NCBI RefSeq assembly: GCF_000314975.1
Contig: NZ_BAEN01000068.1
Coordinates: forward strand, 1 to 64,000
Direction of reading: 5' to 3'
DNA from: Aliiglaciecola lipolytica E3
GTDB taxonomy: Bacteria; Pseudomonadota; Gammaproteobacteria; Enterobacterales; Alteromonadaceae
DNA length: 64,000 nucleotides
Each line of letters starts with the position of its first letter. The first letter of the stretch is position 1. Made by a program: the position numbers and the translations under genes. Below, in pieces: positions 58,441 to 64,000 of this stretch. The notes beneath the pieces were generated by a model that was not told the origin of the DNA, did not search any database, and saw only the letters and a list, made by a program, of their open reading frames with translations.

Positions 58441-59082
58441 ATGCAAGATTATCAAAAAGCATTTATTGAATTTGCCTTAAACCGCCAAGTTTTAAAATTT
58501 GGTCAGTTTACCTTGAAGTCTGGACGCGTAAGTCCTTATTTCTTTAACGCAGGATTGTTCAATACTGGAAATGATTTAGCTAAATTGGGTCAGTATTATG
58601 CGCAAGCATTGATTGATTCAGGTATTGATTATGACGTGTTGTTTGGCCCTGCCTATAAAGGTATTCCAATTGCCACAACAACAGCCGTCGCGCTAGCTGA
58701 TAAACACAATATTGATACACCTTATTGTTTTAATCGCAAAGAAGCGAAAGCTCATGGTGAAGGCGGTACGTTAGTTGGCAGCCCTTTGGCAGGCAAAATT
58801 ATGCTGGTGGATGATGTTATTACTGCTGGCACCGCTATTCGTGAATCCATGCAGTTGATAGATGCCCATGGCGCTAGTCTTGCTGGGGTTTTAATCGCAC
58901 TTGACCGTCAAGAAAAAGGTAAAGGTGAGCTGTCCGCTATTCAGGAAGTAGAACGTGATTTCGGTACTAAAGTTGTGTCTATTATTAATCTTGGTGACTT
59001 GGTTGAGTTTTTGAAACAGCAGCCTGATATGGCAGAACATTTGGCGAATATTGAGCAGTATCGGCAGGACTATGGGATCTGA
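58441..59082 (+). CDS. pyrE: Orotate phosphoribosyltransferase
   Basis: PyrE joins orotate to PRPP to make OMP in pyrimidine synthesis. The 213-residue protein has [53 protein letters not shown] (flexible loop with catalytic Lys) and the PRPP-binding [16 protein letters not shown]. The size is normal. It lies 18 bp after rph, and the tusA-like gene starts inside its last codons. Confidence 0.98.
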   Translation: MQDYQKAFIEFALNRQVLKFGQFTLKSGRVSPYFFNAGLFNTGNDLAKLGQYYAQALIDSGIDYDVLFGPAYKGIPIATTTAVALADKHNIDTPYCFNRKEAKAHGEGGTLVGSPLAGKIMLVDDVITAGTAIRESMQLIDAHGASLAGVLIALDRQEKGKGELSAIQEVERDFGTKVVSIINLGDLVEFLKQQPDMAEHLANIEQYRQDYGI

Positions 59083-59332
59083 TTTTACGATTCCGGCTGA
59101 ATTTGCTGCCGACTATCATTTAGACGCGCTTGGACTGAGATGTCCTGAGCCGGTGATGATGGTCAGAATGAAAGTTCGCAATATGCAAGATGGTGAGACG
59201 TTGAGCGTAATTGCAGATGATCATTCTACAACCAGGGATATGCCGAGCTTTTGCCGTTTTATGGGACATACGTTGGAGCGTTCGTTAACCGAAACAGCTC
59301 CGTATATTTATTTGATCCGTAAAGGCTTATAG
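59072..59332 (+). CDS. tusA: TusA-family sulfurtransferase
   Basis: ATG at 59072 (AGGA just upstream) overlaps the pyrE stop and gives an 86-residue TusA/SirA-like protein. The hallmark Cys-Pro motif is visible in [20 protein letters not shown], and the rest of the fold follows ([20 protein letters not shown]). The Cys carries persulfide sulfur, in TusA for tRNA 2-thiouridine. The sequence is moderately divergent, so it may be a related TusA-like carrier. Translation is coupled to pyrE. Confidence 0.88.
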   Translation: MGSDFTIPAEFAADYHLDALGLRCPEPVMMVRMKVRNMQDGETLSVIADDHSTTRDMPSFCRFMGHTLERSLTETAPYIYLIRKGL

Positions 59333-59365
59333 ACTGGGCTTTAGGCCAGCGAATTATTTATCAAA

Positions 59366-59389
59366 TCCTACGGGATAATTCCCGTAGGA
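59366..59389. terminator. Perfect 9-bp stem hairpin between convergent genes
   Basis: TCCTACGGG and CCCGTAGGA pair exactly around ATAATT between the tusA-like gene and the convergent methyltransferase-like gene. There is no strong T-tract, so it is a shared hairpin rather than a textbook terminator. Confidence 0.6.
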
Positions 59390-59399
59390 GTCGACTATC

Positions 59400-60167
59400 C
59401 TATTCTGGTTTGCGGAATTTGATTGTCCAACGGTCGGTATTACCAGTTACTGATCTTGCACCTACTTCGTATTTTAACTCATCGTCTTCACGATAATGTA
59501 AGTCACTAAAATCTTCGAACTCAAAACCAGCTTCGATAATTTCTTTGATGGCTAACACTGGGTCAACACGTCGACGGTTTGAACTAGTTGCTGGTTCCAT
59601 GTGGCGGGCAGTATGATCGACCACGGCGTAGATTCCGCCTGGTTTAAGTGCTTCAAATGCCGCTTTATTCATGGCTTTACGGCCTTCTTCAGAAAAGTTG
59701 TGATAGTTTCTGAAGGTTAGAACCATATCAAGGTCTTTTACGCCAAATGAGTCTATTTGCAATGAATAGAATCGCGCACCCTCTTCACGCCACAGTTTGG
59801 CATCCTCTGCGACAATATTCATTTTTTCAAAGCTAGGCTCTTCGCTTAATGTGTCTTTAATACGTCCTGTACCTATCGCGGCATAATATTCACCTTTGTC
59901 GTGCACAACAGGAACTAAAATTTTGGTGTACCAACCACCTCCAGGCAGCAATTCCAAAATTTTCATGTCCGGTTTAAGACCGAAAAACTCTAGGGTCTCA
60001 ACTGGCTTTCGGTTGCGATCCCGTTCTTTTTCAGCATCACTTCTAATTTCGCTTTGCATGGCAGCTTTTATTGAATCACCAACTTCATGGTGCGCAGCCA
60101 ACAAGGGGAAGCTCGCAGATAAGCCCAAGGTAGTGAATAGTGCGATAGCGGTTGATCGTAATTTCAT
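59400..60167 (-). CDS. Exported class I methyltransferase-like protein
   Basis: ATG at 60167 has GGAG at ideal spacing and is chosen over ATG 60179. The 255-residue protein begins with a signal peptide (about residues 1-24, ending LAAHH). A Rossmann methyltransferase domain follows: KILELLPGGGWYTKILVPVV (SAM-binding loop GGG), DLDMVLTFRNYHN and ALKPGGIYAVVDHTA. SAM is not expected in the periplasm, so the role is puzzling, although exported proteins of this type are widespread in marine gammaproteobacteria. It follows the amidohydrolase gene on the same strand. Confidence 0.85.
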   Translation of the reverse strand: MKLRSTAIALFTTLGLSASFPLLAAHHEVGDSIKAAMQSEIRSDAEKERDRNRKPVETLEFFGLKPDMKILELLPGGGWYTKILVPVVHDKGEYYAAIGTGRIKDTLSEEPSFEKMNIVAEDAKLWREEGARFYSLQIDSFGVKDLDMVLTFRNYHNFSEEGRKAMNKAAFEALKPGGIYAVVDHTARHMEPATSSNRRRVDPVLAIKEIIEAGFEFEDFSDLHYREDDELKYEVGARSVTGNTDRWTIKFRKPE

Positions 60168-60295
60168 TCTTTTCTCCATGTAATTAAATTGCTTACTTCA
60201 GGGTATTTAGTATTTTATCAACTCAAGATTAAAGACCGGTGAAAGTGAGAGGTTTATTTCACCTTCGACAAAAAAACTTTCAATCGTCTTTAACC

Positions 60296-61600
60296 CTATT
60301 TATGGATGAATACTTTGCCATCTTTCATCACAAAATCGATATCTTGCATTTCGGTAATATCATCCAGAGGATTGCCTTTTACCGCAACCATGTCAGCCAG
60401 TTTACCTGCTTCTATAGTCCCTAATCGGTCAAGTTCATTGAGTAATTTTGCGCCATGATAAGTGGCACTTCGAATGGCTTCCATCGGCTTCATACCCGCT
60501 TCAACCATAAGTACAAACTCTAAGCCATTGTCACCATGTGCTGATACGCCAGAATCCGTTCCGAAGGCAATATTTACCCCCGCTTTATATGCATCTGCAA
60601 ATGTTTGTTTAATCAGCGGACCTATCTCAGCAGCTTTAGGGCGCACTAACTCAGGAAAGAAACCATCAATTTTTGCTTTTTCTGCTACCCAATTCCCAGC
60701 CATTATAGTTGGCACATAATAAGTGCCGTGTTTCTTCATTAATTTAAAGATTTCTTTATCCATGTAGGTGCCATGTTCGATAGATGTCACGCCTGCTAAA
60801 ATAGCTCTGCGCATACCTTCTTTGCCATGTGCGTGAACCGCAACTGTCATGCCATAATCTTTTGCCGTGGCTACAATAGCTTGTAACTCATCTTCCATAA
60901 ATTGCGGGTTTTGGCCGCTTTTAGCCACGGAAAGTACACCACCAGTAGCTGTGATCTTTATCAAATCCGCACCATCTTTATAACGCTGTCTAACCGCTTG
61001 GCGAGCTTCGGTTTCACCATTGATCACGCCTCTCAGTGGTCCGGGGTCCCGATGGATAATCTTTGCATGGCTGTTTGTCGGATCTGCGTGCCCCCCTGTA
61101 GTGGCTATGGATTTGGCGGCTGTGAATAATCTCGGGCCTGGAATCTGGCCGCGATTAATGGCATTGCGTAACGCGACCGTTTCATTATAGCCATCGCCTA
61201 AGTTACGCACTGTGGTAAAGCCTGCATTAAGGGTTTTTTCTGCGTATACCACGCCTTTAATGGCATAGTCAGCTTCATTTAAAACAAATCCTTCTAAGTA
61301 GCTACTTGGGCCACTGTGCTGACTGCTAATATGCGTATGCATATCCATTAATCCGGGCATCAAGGTGTATTCTGATAAATCGATGACTTCATCATCGCTG
61401 CTTGCTGCAACAAAGCCTTTTTCAATGCGGCTTATTTTATTTCCCTCAATTATCACAGAAACCTCATTTCTTACATCGTCAGATTCGGCGCTGATTAATG
61501 TTCCTGCATGAATAATAGTGGCGGCATGACCAACATTGAGACATGCTGATGTGATAACTAGTGTGGTTGCTTTTAGAAGTACTGATGCGCAGCGGAGCAT
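60296..61600 (-). CDS. Exported metal-dependent amidohydrolase
   Basis: This 434-residue protein has a signal peptide (cleavage near residue 26, GHA/AT) and an amidohydrolase TIM barrel. Metal site residues are visible in MDMHTHISS, the carboxylated Lys in [10 protein letters not shown], His in [10 protein letters not shown] and [10 protein letters not shown], and the catalytic Asp in [13 protein letters not shown]. The family includes imidazolonepropionase-like and Xaa-Pro or Xaa-Arg dipeptidases. A periplasmic peptidase or hydrolase is likely; the substrate is not known. It starts about 95 bp from the DUF1285 gene. Confidence 0.94.
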   Translation of the reverse strand: MLRCASVLLKATTLVITSACLNVGHAATIIHAGTLISAESDDVRNEVSVIIEGNKISRIEKGFVAASSDDEVIDLSEYTLMPGLMDMHTHISSQHSGPSSYLEGFVLNEADYAIKGVVYAEKTLNAGFTTVRNLGDGYNETVALRNAINRGQIPGPRLFTAAKSIATTGGHADPTNSHAKIIHRDPGPLRGVINGETEARQAVRQRYKDGADLIKITATGGVLSVAKSGQNPQFMEDELQAIVATAKDYGMTVAVHAHGKEGMRRAILAGVTSIEHGTYMDKEIFKLMKKHGTYYVPTIMAGNWVAEKAKIDGFFPELVRPKAAEIGPLIKQTFADAYKAGVNIAFGTDSGVSAHGDNGLEFVLMVEAGMKPMEAIRSATYHGAKLLNELDRLGTIEAGKLADMVAVKGNPLDDITEMQDIDFVMKDGKVFIHK

Positions 61601-61695
61601 TTAGGTTTTCCTAATATTATTTTTTGAATGAACAACATTAGGTTAATTTGATGGGCAGGTCAAAACTGGCTAAAGATTGAAATGTAAAGTTTTGT

Positions 61696-62232
61696 TTAAA
61701 ATGAACCTAATGAGAAGGTATAAGTGCCACTTTTTAGTTGCAAGCTACGTTGATTATCGGTCGTCACTTCTTTGGCTATTTCGATTAACTGATAGTATAC
61801 ATTTTGATGTAATCTGGCCCATAAATTACGTCTAACCCTAACATAGGGAAGCATCGCTTTGGTTGACCCATCTTGGCGAATCTCTACCGGATTGTCATTG
61901 CTTACAACAAAGGTGTCGTCAGTCTGGGTGGTAAAAGTTAGCAACTCGTCCTGTTTATTCCATTGGGTAATGATAAATGGCACGTCCTCAACTTGAATAC
62001 GTACTTTTTCTACTGGAGTCACCAAAAAATATTCGTCTTCATCTTTGCGCAATACACTGGCAAACAGTTTGACTAAGGGTTTGCGACCGATGGGAGTGCC
62101 CATATAGAACCAGCTCCCATCGTGCTTGATTTGAATATCAATATCACCGCAAAAGTCAGGCTGCCATTTTTCCACTGGCGGGATCTTACCTTGCTGTTCA
62201 GCAAGTTGGCTTTGTAACTTAGCTAAGTCCAT
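61696..62232 (-). CDS. DUF1285 protein
   Basis: This 178-residue soluble protein fits DUF1285: PPVEKWQPDFCGDIDIQIKH near the start, GSWFYMGTPIGRKPLVKLFA, DEYFLVTPVEKVRIQVEDVP and LPYVRVRRNLWARLHQNVYY. The function of the family is unknown; structures show a two-domain fold that may bind a small ligand. It lies 28 bp after the DUF3014 gene on the same strand, a common pairing in Alteromonadales. Confidence 0.92.
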   Translation of the reverse strand: MDLAKLQSQLAEQQGKIPPVEKWQPDFCGDIDIQIKHDGSWFYMGTPIGRKPLVKLFASVLRKDEDEYFLVTPVEKVRIQVEDVPFIITQWNKQDELLTFTTQTDDTFVVSNDNPVEIRQDGSTKAMLPYVRVRRNLWARLHQNVYYQLIEIAKEVTTDNQRSLQLKSGTYTFSLGSF

Positions 62233-62260
62233 CAGACGATTTGCCTAAACCTTCCAATGC

Positions 62261-63112
62261 TTATTGCAACGCATCTTTCACTTCACGTAACTTGGCTTTA
62301 ATGCGGCGCATATTTTCTGGCCCGGTACGCAGTAATTGCTTTTGCACAGAAGATAAACTTTCCAAGCGATCATCAGCAAACTTGTACATAACACTGTCAG
62401 TTTCTACTTCAATGGGTACCGGTACCTCAGGTGTATCGAGTAAATGGTTGATGGCATCCATTAATACAAACGTAAAATCTTCATCAGGATCACCAATTTC
62501 CGCATAGATATCTTTTATCGCCGGTTTGTACACCTCATATAAAGAGATAAGTGACTCAGTTTCCATCGAATCCAGCGTATCTACATACGGAGTGTAACGT
62601 TTGAAACTCGCAGCATCGATAAAGCTTTTATCTGACTGTTCATACACTCGAAACTTTTGTTCAGGTGGCACAATGACTTGATGATTTGTGGCAATAGTGC
62701 GGTTAGCTGCATTTTCCGTCATTACCACAAAGCGTCTCAATAAATCATCGTTGACTAATAATCTTGCGGCAGCTTCATAATCGGCTAATCCAATGACAGA
62801 CGTTTTAACTGCTGCATCGCTGGTATCAATGGGTTCGGGAATTGGCTCAGGCGGAGGCATATCTACAACGTCAGGCGCTTCATCCATACTCTCAGATTCG
62901 TCCTCAACCGCATATTCGTCTATTTCTTGCTGCTCAATGACGTCAACAATTGGATCGGGAATGGGGGCTTCAATTTTAGGCTCTGGAATTTCTTCCGGGT
63001 CGTCACCGCCGCTTAACGTGAAAAAACCTATTACTACTACACAGATCACAATCACAGCTAAAATTATATGCGGCTTAATGGATTTGGAGTTTGTTTCGTC
63101 AGTCATCTTCAT
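62261..63112 (-). CDS. DUF3014 membrane-anchored protein
   Basis: This 283-residue protein has one N-terminal membrane span (about residues 15-32), a linker very rich in Glu, Asp and Pro (about 35-95), and a conserved helical DUF3014 domain with NDDLLRRFVVMTENAAN, FIDAASFKRYTPYVD and LLRTGPENMRRIKAKLREV. The topology suggests a periplasmic domain on an acidic stalk. The function is unknown. It is followed by the DUF1285 gene. Confidence 0.92.
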   Translation of the reverse strand: MKMTDETNSKSIKPHIILAVIVICVVVIGFFTLSGGDDPEEIPEPKIEAPIPDPIVDVIEQQEIDEYAVEDESESMDEAPDVVDMPPPEPIPEPIDTSDAAVKTSVIGLADYEAAARLLVNDDLLRRFVVMTENAANRTIATNHQVIVPPEQKFRVYEQSDKSFIDAASFKRYTPYVDTLDSMETESLISLYEVYKPAIKDIYAEIGDPDEDFTFVLMDAINHLLDTPEVPVPIEVETDSVMYKFADDRLESLSSVQKQLLRTGPENMRRIKAKLREVKDALQ

Positions 63113-63564
63113 TCCTATATTACACGCAACCAGATAATATTATGACAAGCTAGAAAGCAAATCGTTGAATTTATTTAACTATAGACCAAATTTTGCTGAT
63201 CTTTTAGTGACATAAAGTTATGTAAACAAAACGCATTTTGCTTTTGTTGGAGCTTTTTGATCTTTAATACAGCGGTTGCAAGAAAGTGTACGAAATCTTT
63301 ATACACAACCTGTTGCAAATAAACTGCAACAACGTCTTGTACAGTCTAGATACTTCAAAATTGCATGTCACTATTTGTTTTTATTAATTTTTTTGTTTGA
63401 TCGATTTTAGCTGATGCGGTGCAAACGCGTCGCCACTTAATAATAAATAGATTGAATATCCTAAATCACCCACCATACTACTGGGCATTGCTATCGTAAG
63501 TTGTGCTAATACATTTGTAGCAACATAAACCCTATTCAAACACCGTAAAGGAGAGAGCTTTCTC
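63113..63564. other. Intergenic region between divergent DUF3014 and glyoxalase genes
   Basis: About 450 bp without a gene. GTTGCA (63312-63317) and TGCAAC (63325-63330) form a small inverted repeat. AAGGAGAGAG before 63565 is the ribosome-binding site of the next gene. Nothing else is recognisable. Confidence 0.5.
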
Positions 63565-64000
63565 ATGCGATATCTACACACTATGGTTCGTGTTCAAGAT
63601 TTAAACGCGTCGTTAAATTTTTATTGTGAGCAGTTAGGACTGGTTGAATGTAAGCGAGTTGAAAATGAAAAGGGTCGCTTTACCTTGGTATATTTATCTG
63701 CACCAGACGATATCGAGCGAGCTAAAGAAGAATTCGCTCCATTGTTGGAACTGACATACAACTGGGATCCTGAGTCATACACTGGCGGAAGAAATTTTGG
63801 ACACCTCGCCTTTGAAGTGGAGAACATCTACGCACTATGTCAAAAGCTACAGGATGCTGGAGTAACAATTAATCGTCCACCAAGAGATGGCCACATGGCG
63901 TTTGTGCGTTCACCAGATAATATTTCCATTGAGCTACTACAACGTGGTGACAGCTTGGCAACAGAAGAGCCTTGGGCGTCGATGCCAAATACAGGCGAGT
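63565..64000 (+). CDS. gloA: Lactoylglutathione lyase-like (glyoxalase I) protein, cut by the window end
   Basis: ATG at 63565 behind AAGGAGAG opens a frame that runs off the window after 145 codons without a stop. It reads like glyoxalase [21 protein letters not shown] at residues 5-24, then [33 protein letters not shown] and [12 protein letters not shown], with the metal-binding His and Glu positions in place (His5, Glu near 56, His near 77, Glu near 126). Glyoxalase I converts the methylglyoxal-glutathione adduct to S-lactoylglutathione. The 145 visible codons exceed the 135 of E. coli GloA, so only the tail is missing. Confidence 0.9.
   Translation, partial: MRYLHTMVRVQDLNASLNFYCEQLGLVECKRVENEKGRFTLVYLSAPDDIERAKEEFAPLLELTYNWDPESYTGGRNFGHLAFEVENIYALCQKLQDAGVTINRPPRDGHMAFVRSPDNISIELLQRGDSLATEEPWASMPNTGE

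Noticed and set aside
1-64000. CRISPR arrays, intact insertion sequences, rRNA or tRNA genes
   Set aside because: I looked for regularly spaced repeats, transposase-like frames and conserved RNA cores on both strands and found none that hold up.

Overview
This window looks like the chromosome of a marine gammaproteobacterium of the Alteromonadales type. The evidence is moderate-to-low GC, the yicC / rph-pyrE-tusA neighbourhood, DUF1285 and DUF3014 genes, a TapT (DTW) protein, HD-GYP and hybrid-kinase signalling, and an integron cassette array. The genus assignment is an inference from gene content only.

Region 1 (1 to about 13.5 kb) is part of an integron gene-cassette array. Sixteen attC-like sites are visible between 672 and 10331, all in the same orientation. 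Each separates one or two small, mostly plus-strand genes: a RelE/HigB-HigA toxin-antitoxin pair, an XRE-DUF4177 regulator, two GNAT acetyltransferases, a GFA-family protein, a DUF2071 protein, an esterase, lipoproteins and many orphan membrane proteins. One cassette carries a divergent MerR / DUF2938 pair with a 19-bp-spacer MerR-type promoter. No integron integrase is in the window. From about 10.8 kb the genes still look like cassettes (small, orphan, same strand, wide spacers), but recognisable attC sites fade out. This suggests an old, decayed distal end.

Region 2 (13.8 to 45.7 kb) is mostly ordinary chromosome. It holds an XRE membrane regulator behind a row of TGTC units at exact 11-bp spacing; fdhD with a YdeP-type molybdopterin oxidoreductase; a META/MliC lipoprotein; a Tat-exported LamG-GH116 glycosidase next to a formylglycine sulfatase; and small metabolic and membrane genes (DUF2165, RRM, VOC, DUF3565, ZIP, 2OG-Fe(II) oxygenase, DUF1801, alpha/beta hydrolase, TapT). 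It also holds an ATL protein, an HD-GYP phosphodiesterase, a hybrid histidine kinase, a divergent GntR / split UxaA-type dehydratase locus, and a phospholipase D-VTT fusion with an EEP hydrolase. The oddest gene is at 32186-34183: a Wzz/GumC-type polysaccharide co-polymerase whose cytoplasmic tail looks like a degenerate tyrosine-recombinase catalytic domain.

Region 3 (45.8 to 56.5 kb) is a defence island next to the 3' end of yicC, bounded by a 12-bp direct repeat. It contains a winged-helix regulator behind a perfect 11-bp inverted repeat, a cytosine-5 methyltransferase, an McrB-like AAA NTPase and a DUF2357 PD-(D/E)XK nuclease (an LlaJI/BsuMI-like restriction-modification system). The nuclease is frameshifted at a run of eight G. 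A probable Kiwa pair (KwaA/KwaB) and a RhuM-family gene follow, then decayed DNA. No integrase is seen.

Region 4 (56.6 to 64 kb) is core chromosome: yicC divergent from rph-pyrE-tusA, then minus-strand genes for an exported methyltransferase-like protein, an amidohydrolase, DUF1285 and DUF3014 proteins, and finally a glyoxalase I-like gene cut by the window end.
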